A DNA stretch of 64,000 bases, from contig JAQOTA010000047.1 of NCBI GenBank assembly GCA_029532415.1, positions 2,046,001-2,110,000 of the forward strand. Direction: 5' to 3'. This document shows positions 35,824 through 44,224 of the stretch, in pieces. Position numbers and translations under genes: made by a program. The notes beneath the pieces were generated by a model. That model was not told where the DNA came from, made no database searches, and saw nothing but the letters and a program-made list of their open reading frames with translations. Positions within the stretch are counted from its first letter, which is position 1. Every line of letters starts with the position of its first letter. This DNA comes from Marasmius tenuissimus (Eukaryota; Basidiomycota; Agaricomycetes; Agaricales; Marasmiaceae).

Positions 35824-37467
35824 TCAGTATGTAGACCATCTGTAATACACTCCTCCTTCTCCCTCTAACACATTCAGTCCATTCCTGATAAGAATATTCA
35901 GTATGGTGCGCGCTGATTGTTCGCTTATTCTTCTGTCGAGAAGAACAGAGACAAGGTGTGGGTTTTCTACTCCATCGAGGGCTCGCCTGGCTTCCAACAT
36001 CGCAGCCAATTTTTTGTCGCTATAGGAGGATTTCGTGCCCGGCGTGGTAAGTAGGACCAATTTTTGTAGGCGGGGAGCAACTTTGAATGACTTGGAGTCG
36101 GTAACCATAAGCTGGAACAGGGAAATGTGTTCGTCGGTTATCTTGCCAGCCACACCGAAGCTTAGAGTTTGCAACGACGTCAGCTTGACCAACACATCGC
36201 GGAAGTGGCCTGTCATCATCTCGACTTGGTGTATACAGAGGGAAATGATCTTCTCAGGAGCTGATAATAGGCTGGATAGAGATGCGGAGTCGTTCCCCGA
36301 CGAAAAGAGTGTCAAATGGGTGAGTGAGGGCGCTTTAATCCATTTTAGGATGCCTTTCGAGTTGTGTCTGATCTTCTCCTGGGTGGTGCATAATAGGGTC
36401 AACTGGCTTAGGGACGAGAGTGTCACTGTCGGAATGGACCCGGGAGCATAGGAAGATATTGTTTGAGGATGAAGCGACAGCCGGCATACCTGCAGGCTGT
36501 GGGAACATGCAAGTAGGTTTCGTACTGGCAAGAGTGATGAATTAGTCGGATTTTCATCATCGCACCAGTGGAAACTAGTGAGCCGAGAGACAGGAACTTT
36601 GAGACTGAGCCCCGTCAGGTCGCCCGATAGAATGAGCTTGTTCAAACGTGAAGCGAGCTCGAAATAATCCAGGATTACTCTTTCTCCCGCATTTGGACGC
36701 GCCAAAACTCGAATATCTAGAGTTTCGAGCAGTTGGAAGCGGCCACGGGAAAACGAAGTGACGGGGCCGTTATGGCCTTTCCAATCGATACGTAGGTGTC
36801 TCACATGATCCGTATTTAATGAAAGGAGAACCACCAGAGAATCGGCGACGCTAAGAGCCGCATTTGTAGAAGTAGAGGTGATGACGGTAAGTGGATGGCT
36901 GGCAGAGTGCTGCAATTGCAATCCTAGCCTATGAATATAGGATTGCGAAGTCAAAGCGTTTCCGTCACCATTTCGGAACGAGAAAGATACGGAAGCCCAG
37001 AGACCAGGGGTCTGGTGGGCAAGCTGCCGCCATAGCCTACACACCTGCCCTAGGGTCCAAGGAGTTTTCGACGTATCTAACGAATGAGGCGGATAAACGC
37101 GGGCGATAGCACTATCAAGTACCATTGAGGGATCGATCGACAGGAGGAATGTCCTTACGAGAAGTTCTGGTGGAAGGGTATGAATTGGGCGAAGAATCAT
37201 CCGGTATCTAGCAACGACCTCTACGACACGGGCTTGTTCTGCCTTCAATACCGCAATAGTTGCCTTCATGCGAGCGATCGTATCGTCGAGAAGTGATGCC
37301 TGTGCTTGCGCTTCTCTCATTCCAGCTGCAAGCGGTTCCACTTGGTCTAAGGGTGGATAACTGTTATGCCGGAGATAGTGTTGATAGAGGAAATCGGGAG
37401 GTCCTCGAATCGTCTTGCAAGAGCTCTCGATATCGAAATTGCAATCGCGGCAGTAGAGCTGCTCCAT
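35824..37467 (-). CDS. FB3: F-box-like protein with N-terminal CRDCNFDI module, 547 aa
   Basis: One coding exon. The N-terminus has CRDCNFDIESS followed by RGPPDFLYQHYLRHNSYPPL, related to the CPDCNFDF module of FB5-FB7. A coiled segment (residues 55-90) precedes the F-box-like helix LPPELLVRTFLLS (98-110) and PWTLGQVCRLWRQLA; then comes a leucine-rich tail. A leader intron in the 5' UTR lies at 37489-37548 (GTAAGC...TGCTAG), preceded by CAAACCACCATCACCG. The copia element inserted 237 bases upstream of the ATG, so the native promoter is cut off. FB4 is its duplicate. Probable SCF adaptor; substrate unknown. Confidence 0.83.
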   Translation of the reverse strand: MEQLYCRDCNFDIESSCKTIRGPPDFLYQHYLRHNSYPPLDQVEPLAAGMREAQAQASLLDDTIARMKATIAVLKAEQARVVEVVARYRMILRPIHTLPPELLVRTFLLSIDPSMVLDSAIARVYPPHSLDTSKTPWTLGQVCRLWRQLAHQTPGLWASVSFSFRNGDGNALTSQSYIHRLGLQLQHSASHPLTVITSTSTNAALSVADSLVVLLSLNTDHVRHLRIDWKGHNGPVTSFSRGRFQLLETLDIRVLARPNAGERVILDYFELASRLNKLILSGDLTGLSLKVPVSRLTSFHWCDDENPTNSSLLPVRNLLACSHSLQVCRLSLHPQTISSYAPGSIPTVTLSSLSQLTLLCTTQEKIRHNSKGILKWIKAPSLTHLTLFSSGNDSASLSSLLSAPEKIISLCIHQVEMMTGHFRDVLVKLTSLQTLSFGVAGKITDEHISLFQLMVTDSKSFKVAPRLQKLVLLTTPGTKSSYSDKKLAAMLEARRALDGVENPHLVSVLLDRRISEQSARTILNILIRNGLNVLEGEGGVYYRWSTY

Positions 37468-37699
37468 GGTCGTATTCTGAACTAGATGCTAGCAGAAAAT
37501 GAATATCGAACAGCAATCGGGGGATTCATTCGGCCAGGGAGGGCTTACAAAAAGTGACACGAATCGGTGATGGTGGTTTGAGGCAAGTCGATAGCGTGGG
37601 AAGGACAAAATGAGTCTCGTGGCTGCAAGCCCTGATCAGAAGGTCACAGGGAGCCGCGGATTTCCTCGAACATTTTCCTGGATATTTTGGAACTTTGGA

Positions 37700-37704
37700 T
37701 AGTA
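37700..37704. repeat. Target-site duplication TAGTA, left copy
   Basis: TAGTA directly precedes the 5' LTR and recurs at 44099-44103 directly after the 3' LTR. A 5-base duplication is usual for Ty1/copia integrases. Confidence 0.93.
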
Positions 37705-38025
37705 TGTTGAATCTGTGGACTATAATTAGATCCCGGTATATCCGAAGTCTCGGTTCATACTTCCCACCATTGTATTATGCGGGACAATGCATTCGCTATT
37801 GTTCCATTCTTCATTGTTCTATATGCTCATATGTACAAATCCTATTGTCGTCCCTATATGGTAACTCTATTGTATCTACATGTATATAAGCTCGTAGTTC
37901 TCTACTTGAATCTACAGTGTGCTTGAGCTTCTACGTCTCGCCTCTATCTCTCTAAACTCCTCTCTGGTAAGTAGTAGTATAGCTATGTTGTAGTCCTCTG
38001 CGCTAGGCGTCATGCCGGCTCATCA
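37705..38025 (+). repeat. 5' LTR
   Basis: Begins TGTTGAATCTG and ends GCTCATCA. It contains a TATA box TATATAAG at 37883-37890 and, downstream of the presumed start, a strong splice donor GGTAAGTA (intron would begin at 37967). Confidence 0.95.
37883..37890 (+). promoter_or_regulatory. TATA box of the retrotransposon LTR
   Basis: TATATAAG in the LTR; transcription would start about 25-35 bases downstream, near 37915. The same word occurs in the 3' LTR. Confidence 0.6.
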
Positions 38026-38292
38026 GGTTATGGGCCCCGGTTAGCCCGACTACAATGACGAGCGCCTTAATGGCTGCTGTCAGCGACGAGCGCCCCTAGG
38101 CTGCTGTCATCGGCTAGCTAGGCTAGACCTGCATGTTGCCATCGACCTCTTAATTGAGTGCTCGATCTATGGCATTGATGTACGTCCTTCGACGACATCG
38201 GATCTCAAGGATCCAATGCTCCTCGTTGAGCATAGCGCCTTGATGGCTGCTCCCTGTGTTGATTAGACGCATGCTGATGCTGTCTTTTCTAG
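37967..38292 (+). other. Probable leader intron of the retrotransposon mRNA
   Basis: Donor G|GTAAGT at 37967 and acceptor GTCTTTTCTAG ending at 38292. Removal deletes the primer-binding site and about nine upstream ATGs, leaving an ATG-free leader of roughly 85 bases before the polyprotein ATG at 38327. Seen from splice consensus only. Confidence 0.5.
38026..38040 (+). other. Primer-binding site, probably half-tRNA type
   Basis: GGTTATGGGCCCCGG directly abuts the 5' LTR. It resembles the complement of the initiator tRNA-Met anticodon stem-loop (GGTTATGAGCCC type) with one mismatch, as expected for copia elements that prime from a cleaved tRNA. The comparison is from memory of the conserved anticodon arm. 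Confidence 0.5.
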
Positions 38293-38326
38293 ATCCAACA
38301 CCAAACAAACCTAACCTCTTACTACC

Positions 38327-41300
38327 ATGTTCGACGTTAAGAAATTCTTCTCCGGTCGCTTTGATGGCACTGGATTCCGCCAGACCTATAACGGCGAAAT
38401 GGAAGCTGTAACCAAGGCTCAAGGCCTCTATCGTCACCTTACTGGTGCGGCTAAGAAGCCTACGTACCCGCTGGGGGAACCTATTGTTCCGACCATTACG
38501 GTCACTATGCCCCCTGGTGGAACTGCTCAGCCTGCAGCTGGAACTGACAGTGACGACGAACCTGATCGTCACCCTCCCACTGATGCTCAGATCACGGCGT
38601 ACAATACTGCGCTAGAATCATGGGAGGAAAAAGATCTCCAGCTGATGGGAATCATTCAGTTGACCTCTACGAAGGAAGTCTTTGAACCTCTCAAGGACAT
38701 GGACGCTGCCAAAGCCTGGTCCACCATCGTCACCACCTATGGCGAACCGACCTTGTCTGCCATCTATGGCGACTTCGTCAAATTGGTGTCTTTCCAGCTT
38801 ACTACCAGTCATCCCCAGGCTGGCATCGCCAAGTTCAAGCATTACATTGAACGTCTTGCCGAGGTCGGGGTTGAACTCCCCGAGTTGATCAAAGCCCTCC
38901 TTCTCATTGCAGCTATTCCTCCCGAATGGGACGCCGCTTCCTCCAAGTCCCTTCATGACTTTGACAGGGATCCTGAGAGCTCCAGCGCCCTCACCGTCGC
39001 CGACGTTCATGAAGCCATCATGATCGAATACAAGCGCCAGAACCCTCAGCTTGCTAACCGCCTCTCTGCGGTCAAGCGTGCTGGTAACCGTGAGCCATCC
39101 TTTGGTCAGCAGCAGCGTCCACCGCAGCAGCGTCAGCAGCGTGGACAGCAGCAGCGTGGCCAACAACGTCAACCACAGCAGCAGCAGCAACGCCCTTCTT
39201 CGAACAAGAACAACGGTAAGAAGAAGAAGCAACAGCAGCGTGGTACCCGCGGTGGCATCAACCAGCATCAGGGTCCCGGCAACGCCGGCGGTAACAACGG
39301 TGGTAACAATCGGTCGCATGGTCACTCCCATCTGGCATCCTATGCATCCGTCGTAGCTTCCCCCGCTCCTATCCGTCCTTATTCCTCGATCACCGATCGC
39401 AGGGAACGTATCGCGTTGAATGCGGTCAATAACTCCTTGCGTGCCGAGATCGCCAGCGCCCCTCCTGTTCGCGCTATGGGATCACCGCCCCCAGCTCACT
39501 TCACTGGTCACTGGGACAAGTCCTGCGACAGCACTGTTCCTCAGCCAGCTGTCAAAAAGAATCCGGCTGCCATGCAGTCCTTCACTGGTTTCAAGCCATC
39601 TCAGTCAGTATTTGATGATGTCCGTGGAGCACGTTCCCTTGCTGACAGACTTGGTGCCCCCAAGACGGCGCGGTATCTCAAACCCTTCGAACAGATCGTC
39701 ACGTCCGCTACCAATCGTTCGCTCCAGGACCGCATTGAACAACCACGTGCGTCCTCGTCCAAGCGTCTTTTGGAGGATGATGAGGGATATGAGGGAGCCG
39801 GATCTCCTTCTTCTACTTCTTCTAAACGCTCTCGTAGCGCTGATCCTGATGAAGATGTAGAGATGGATTGGGGATCTGACGACGGTATGGAAGACATGAC
39901 CTCTCTATTCGGTAATGATGTTGACAATGACATTGCCGAAGCTGCAGGGGTTGAGGACGTCCCGGATGACGTCTCTCTTGGATCGTTCCACGATGACAGG
40001 CAAGTTCCTTATCTTGACCTGCTTTCCCAAGCTGATGCAAACCTACAGCGCTGCTCTCAACTAGTTGGTATCAGTAGTGCGCGCGGTAGTCGTAGTGATC
40101 TGGTATCACTTGTAAATTTTTGCAATGCTATTTCGACCCACTTTGTGGGATGTACTCAATGTAAGGGAAAGAAAAGTGTGAACAACGCACAGGGTTGGCT
40201 CCTTGATTCTGGTGCCTCCTCTCATTTCACGAATGATTTGAATGATTTCGCTGAATATGAATCGCTTGATGGTCCTATCGTAAATACTGCGAATAAGGGC
40301 AACCCTATACAAATCAAGGGTAAAGGCACTGTCTTCATTAAGCATAACATCGAAGGACATGACGGGAAACTTACTGAGCGTGTTTCACGTCTCTATCCTG
40401 TCTATTACATACCTCAATTAGACATACGTCTACTATCAATGGGAGAGTTCCTTCAAGATGGTCTATCAATTCGTGGAAACGCGAAGAAGTTAGCCTTCTA
40501 CTCATCACAGCGACAACAGTCGCTTGTTTCCTACCCTCATATGCCTGGTCAAACCATTTATTGGGTACACTCGCGGAAAGCATCTGCTGAGGTTTTAATG
40601 GCCAAGTCAGTCATTTACAACGTCGACTACGATATTGAGCATAGACGCTTTGGGCATCCATTGGATAAAGCCCTGAATAAAGCTCGGAAACATACGCAAG
40701 GTTTCCCACTTGACCTTAAAATGCCTACTAAGAAGACACCTCTGTGTCGTGGTTGTGCTGAAGGCAAGATGCATGAGAAATCGTTCCCCAACTCTACTAC
40801 TAGAGCTTCTAAACCGTTTGAACGCATACATTCGGATTTAAAGTCGTACCCGGCTGAATCGTATCACCGGTACAAGTACTACATCTCTTTTCTCGATGAC
40901 TGCACGTCCTACGTTTGGACCTCCAAGCTCAAGACGAAAGACGAGGCAGTACCCGCTTTGAGGGACTTCCTTACTATGGTCAAGACGCAATTCAATGCTG
41001 TCGTCAAGACCTGGATGTCCGATGAAGGGGGAGAGTACAAAGGAGATAAGTTCGATGCAGTACTGAAGGAGTATGGGATCCAAAGGGATCAGAGCATACC
41101 GTATACACCACAACAAAACGGTCGTGCTGAACGATTCAACAGGACTATTCATGAGAAGGCTGAAGCTCTTCGCTTTGAAGCTTGTATGCCTCAGTCCTGG
41201 TGGGAATTCTGCCATGTGCACGCCGTCCACCTCTACAATCGCACTCCTGTGCAACGTTTGAGCTGGCGAACTCCGTTCGAAATGCTTTACGGCGAAGCAC

Positions 41301-43735
41301 CTGATGTTTCACATCTCCGAGTTATGGGTTGTGCAGCCTACGTCTTCATTCCTGAAGATCGTAGGAAGAATAAGCTCGCTCCTCGCAGTGAGTTGATGAC
41401 CTTCATTGGTTACCAAGATGGGATGAAAGGCTTCCTGTTCATGCGAAGTAATAATTCCGTATTCAAAGGTAGCACTGCACTATTCGATGAGACGTTATAC
41501 AATAAGTGTCCTGATGCCAAAACTCGTGGCTTCACACCTGTTGGTAGTGAACCATTTACTTTGGGTGAAAATCCCAACATTCCTTCGGAAGATGAAGACT
41601 CTGATGATGACGGTTTTGATACTCCATTACCAGATCTCAGACGTCGCTCCGAACCTTCTAAGAGATCAGAACCTCAGGTTGACGAACCTGCAGGTGGCCC
41701 TGCGCCAGGGGATGTGCCACTCCCTCAATCTGGTCCTCCGACGCCTCCAGGCGAACCCGCCGTTCCTCCGCCTGCACCAGCAGCGGATGGTCCACGCCGG
41801 TCTTCGAGGCAGCGGAAGGGTACAACGCAACCTGGTAACATATTTGGGGAACAGCGGAACCCAAATAGACCCTCAGATATTATTCGCAACTTAGAGAATA
41901 AGAATACTTGGAGAAATGTCACTGGAGATAAAGAACCTACACATCCAGTTGATCGTCCTAGCTCTTCGCGATCTAGGAAAGGCAAAGGTGGTAAAAAGGG
42001 GATTCCTGGTCCACTTCCGCCTCCGCCTGCTCCAGAACCCAGTGGAAGCACTGAGTCGCATGAGGAAGAAAGCGTAGTCGAAAGACTGACCCAAGAAGGG
42101 GGAGTAGGATTCGTGATTTACCTGTTGAACAATGCCGTTCCAGTTCACGATTCGCTTCCAACGTCCGATACTCCTGATTTCTCTAACATCAGAGAGTGGA
42201 CACTCCGTGATATTCTAAAGTTGCCTGTTGAGCAACAGAAGGAATGGAAGACCGCTTGCCACGAAGAACTTGAGGCACTTCGTAAGCGCAAGGTCTTCGA
42301 ACTCTGTGACTTGCCTAAAGGTCGCAAAGCCATCAGAAATAGATGGGTCTTCGACGTCAAGTCGAATGGTCGCAAGAAAGCGAGGCTTGTTGCCAAAGGT
42401 TTCTCTCAGGTCGAAGGTGTAGACTTTGATGAGATCTTCTCACCAGTTGTTCGTTATGAGACTGTTCGTATGATGCTTGCTCTCGCAGCTCTCAAGAACT
42501 GGTACATCACTTCTGTTGATGTTAAGAACGCCTTCCTTTATGGCGATCTTGTTGAGGAGATTTATATGGAACAACCTGAAGGCTTCAAAGTCAAGGGCCA
42601 AGAACGTAAGGTACTACGCCTGCGTCGTGCATTATATGGACTGAAGCAAGCTGCCCTTGAATGGTGGCGAACCCTCAGCTCGTCCATGGAAGTACTAGGC
42701 TTCAAACGCCTGACTTCTGATGCTGGACTCTTCATCTGCAAAGATCCGAAGAGTGGTGAAGTTGTGTATGCGATCATATACGTTGACGATGCACTCTTTA
42801 TGGGTCCTAACAAAGCTTTCGTTGACAAGAAGAAAGCCGAGTTCATGGCTCGATGGGAATGTCGTGATATGGGCGATGCTAGTGAATTTCTCCGCATGAG
42901 CATTCGTCGCGAAGGCAATAAGATCATGATTGACCAGAAGGATTATCTGAAGAAAGTCCTTGAACGTTTTGGGATGCAGAATGCGAAAGGTGCTCCTACG
43001 CCCTTACCTGCTGGCTATGTGCCAACTCCCAACGATGGTCCAGTCAATCCTGCTATTCGCTCCAAATTCCAGTCTGTGATTGGGTCGCTTCTGTACATTA
43101 TGCTGGGCACACGTCCTGATATTGCCTATGCAGTTACGAAGCTTTCCCAGTTCTCTTCTAATCCAACGAAGGAACACCTCGATAAAGCTCTGTATATCTG
43201 CCGCTATCTAGCTGGCACATCAGATTATTCACTTGTCTACGATGGTGACTCTGATGGAGGTCTTCTTGCGTTCACAGACTCGGATTGGGCTGCCGATCCT
43301 ATCAAACACCGTTCGATCACTGGCTATTTCTTCAAGTTAGCAGGCAGCATCTTCTCGTGGCAATCACACGCCCAGAAGACTGTAGCTCTTTCTTCCACTG
43401 AGGCTGAGTATATGGCACTGTCGGATTGCAGTCGTCAAGCTTCCTGGATAAGATTGCTACTCTCTGAACTTGGAATCGACTTAGGTCCTATTCCAATCTG
43501 CGGAGACAATCAAGGCTCTATCTTCATTGCATCTAATCCAGTTCAAGAACGCCGAACCAAGCACATCGATATTCGATATCACTATATTCGATCATGTGTT
43601 GAAGATGGCAAAGTCGAGTTGTTCTTTATTGAAGGAGTCTATAATCCCGCAGACATGTTTACGAAGAATCTCGGACATGAGAAGTTCTTACGGTTCAGAG
43701 ATCACCTTGGACTTGAATTCTATTCGTCCACTTGA
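38327..43735 (+). CDS. Copia gag-pol polyprotein, 1802 aa
   Basis: One uninterrupted frame, gag and pol fused as in most copia elements. Gag spans about residues 1-600; instead of a CCHC zinc knuckle it has a Gln/Arg/Lys-rich tract (about 255-305). Protease: WLLDSGASSHFTND near 625-638. Pre-integrase HHCC zinc motif near 772-810 (HRRFGH...CRGC). Integrase D-D-E: HSDL (about 834), MSDEGGEY (about 897) and GRAERFNRT (about 934). After a Pro/acidic linker comes reverse transcriptase from about 1290 with LVAKGFSQ and catalytic YVDDALFMG near 1485; RNase H has TDSDWAAD (about 1650), SSTEAEYMAL (about 1690) and DNQGS. All catalytic residues are present, so the element is probably autonomous. Confidence 0.96.
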   Translation: MFDVKKFFSGRFDGTGFRQTYNGEMEAVTKAQGLYRHLTGAAKKPTYPLGEPIVPTITVTMPPGGTAQPAAGTDSDDEPDRHPPTDAQITAYNTALESWEEKDLQLMGIIQLTSTKEVFEPLKDMDAAKAWSTIVTTYGEPTLSAIYGDFVKLVSFQLTTSHPQAGIAKFKHYIERLAEVGVELPELIKALLLIAAIPPEWDAASSKSLHDFDRDPESSSALTVADVHEAIMIEYKRQNPQLANRLSAVKRAGNREPSFGQQQRPPQQRQQRGQQQRGQQRQPQQQQQRPSSNKNNGKKKKQQQRGTRGGINQHQGPGNAGGNNGGNNRSHGHSHLASYASVVASPAPIRPYSSITDRRERIALNAVNNSLRAEIASAPPVRAMGSPPPAHFTGHWDKSCDSTVPQPAVKKNPAAMQSFTGFKPSQSVFDDVRGARSLADRLGAPKTARYLKPFEQIVTSATNRSLQDRIEQPRASSSKRLLEDDEGYEGAGSPSSTSSKRSRSADPDEDVEMDWGSDDGMEDMTSLFGNDVDNDIAEAAGVEDVPDDVSLGSFHDDRQVPYLDLLSQADANLQRCSQLVGISSARGSRSDLVSLVNFCNAISTHFVGCTQCKGKKSVNNAQGWLLDSGASSHFTNDLNDFAEYESLDGPIVNTANKGNPIQIKGKGTVFIKHNIEGHDGKLTERVSRLYPVYYIPQLDIRLLSMGEFLQDGLSIRGNAKKLAFYSSQRQQSLVSYPHMPGQTIYWVHSRKASAEVLMAKSVIYNVDYDIEHRRFGHPLDKALNKARKHTQGFPLDLKMPTKKTPLCRGCAEGKMHEKSFPNSTTRASKPFERIHSDLKSYPAESYHRYKYYISFLDDCTSYVWTSKLKTKDEAVPALRDFLTMVKTQFNAVVKTWMSDEGGEYKGDKFDAVLKEYGIQRDQSIPYTPQQNGRAERFNRTIHEKAEALRFEACMPQSWWEFCHVHAVHLYNRTPVQRLSWRTPFEMLYGEAPDVSHLRVMGCAAYVFIPEDRRKNKLAPRSELMTFIGYQDGMKGFLFMRSNNSVFKGSTALFDETLYNKCPDAKTRGFTPVGSEPFTLGENPNIPSEDEDSDDDGFDTPLPDLRRRSEPSKRSEPQVDEPAGGPAPGDVPLPQSGPPTPPGEPAVPPPAPAADGPRRSSRQRKGTTQPGNIFGEQRNPNRPSDIIRNLENKNTWRNVTGDKEPTHPVDRPSSSRSRKGKGGKKGIPGPLPPPPAPEPSGSTESHEEESVVERLTQEGGVGFVIYLLNNAVPVHDSLPTSDTPDFSNIREWTLRDILKLPVEQQKEWKTACHEELEALRKRKVFELCDLPKGRKAIRNRWVFDVKSNGRKKARLVAKGFSQVEGVDFDEIFSPVVRYETVRMMLALAALKNWYITSVDVKNAFLYGDLVEEIYMEQPEGFKVKGQERKVLRLRRALYGLKQAALEWWRTLSSSMEVLGFKRLTSDAGLFICKDPKSGEVVYAIIYVDDALFMGPNKAFVDKKKAEFMARWECRDMGDASEFLRMSIRREGNKIMIDQKDYLKKVLERFGMQNAKGAPTPLPAGYVPTPNDGPVNPAIRSKFQSVIGSLLYIMLGTRPDIAYAVTKLSQFSSNPTKEHLDKALYICRYLAGTSDYSLVYDGDSDGGLLAFTDSDWAADPIKHRSITGYFFKLAGSIFSWQSHAQKTVALSSTEAEYMALSDCSRQASWIRLLLSELGIDLGPIPICGDNQGSIFIASNPVQERRTKHIDIRYHYIRSCVEDGKVELFFIEGVYNPADMFTKNLGHEKFLRFRDHLGLEFYSST

Positions 43736-43768
43736 TTCGCTCAGATGCGCTTTTCAGCTGCACTTAGC

Positions 43769-43777
43769 GAGGGGGTG
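43769..43777 (+). other. Polypurine tract of the retrotransposon
   Basis: GAGGGGGTG directly before the 3' LTR, the expected primer site for plus-strand DNA synthesis. Confidence 0.75.
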
Positions 43778-44098
43778 TGTTGAATCTGTGGACTATAATT
43801 AGATCCCGGTATATCCGAAGTCTCGGTTCATACTTCCCACCATTGTATTATGCGGGACAATGCATTCGCTATTGTTCCATTCTTCATTGTTCTATATGCT
43901 CATATGTACAAATCCTATTGTCGTCCCTATATGGTAACTCTATTGTATCTACATGTATATAAGCTCGTAGTTCTCTACTTGAATCTACAGTGTGCTTGAG
44001 CTTCTACGTCTCGCCTCTATCTCTCTAAACTCCTCTCTGGTAAGTAGTAGTATAGCTATGTTGTAGTCCTCTGCGCTAGGCGTCATGCCGGCTCATCA
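43778..44098 (+). repeat. 3' LTR
   Basis: 321 bases, no difference from the 5' LTR found on reading both through. Confidence 0.95.
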
Positions 44099-44103
44099 TA
44101 GTA
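44099..44103. repeat. Target-site duplication TAGTA, right copy
   Basis: Matches 37700-37704; followed by TATAGACATG, which aligns with the uninterrupted paralogue at about 51490-51500. Confidence 0.93.
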
Positions 44104-44224
44104 TATAGACATGATGGACCGGTAGATACTCTGCCGGACACAGGGAATACTATTCTGAACGATACAGTTGAAGAACCCACTGTACATATCTATAGTACTA
44201 CTCAGTTCTGGTACCAACTTTGAT

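Larger units (their letters stand above)
37705..44098 (+). mobile_element. Full-length Ty1/copia LTR retrotransposon, 6394 bases
   Basis: Two 321-base LTRs (37705-38025 and 43778-44098), apparently identical base for base, bound by TG...CA, flank a single long polyprotein gene and are themselves flanked by TAGTA. Domain order protease-integrase-reverse transcriptase-RNase H defines Ty1/copia. Identical LTRs and an unbroken frame indicate a very recent, possibly still active copy. It sits between FB3 and the LRR-like pseudogene; the paralogous uninterrupted site is near 51482-51500. Confidence 0.96.

Noticed and set aside
38618..39331. 237-codon minus-strand frame within the copia gag
   Set aside because: Antisense to gag; its Leu-rich runs are the complement of the Gln/Arg-rich CAG repeats.
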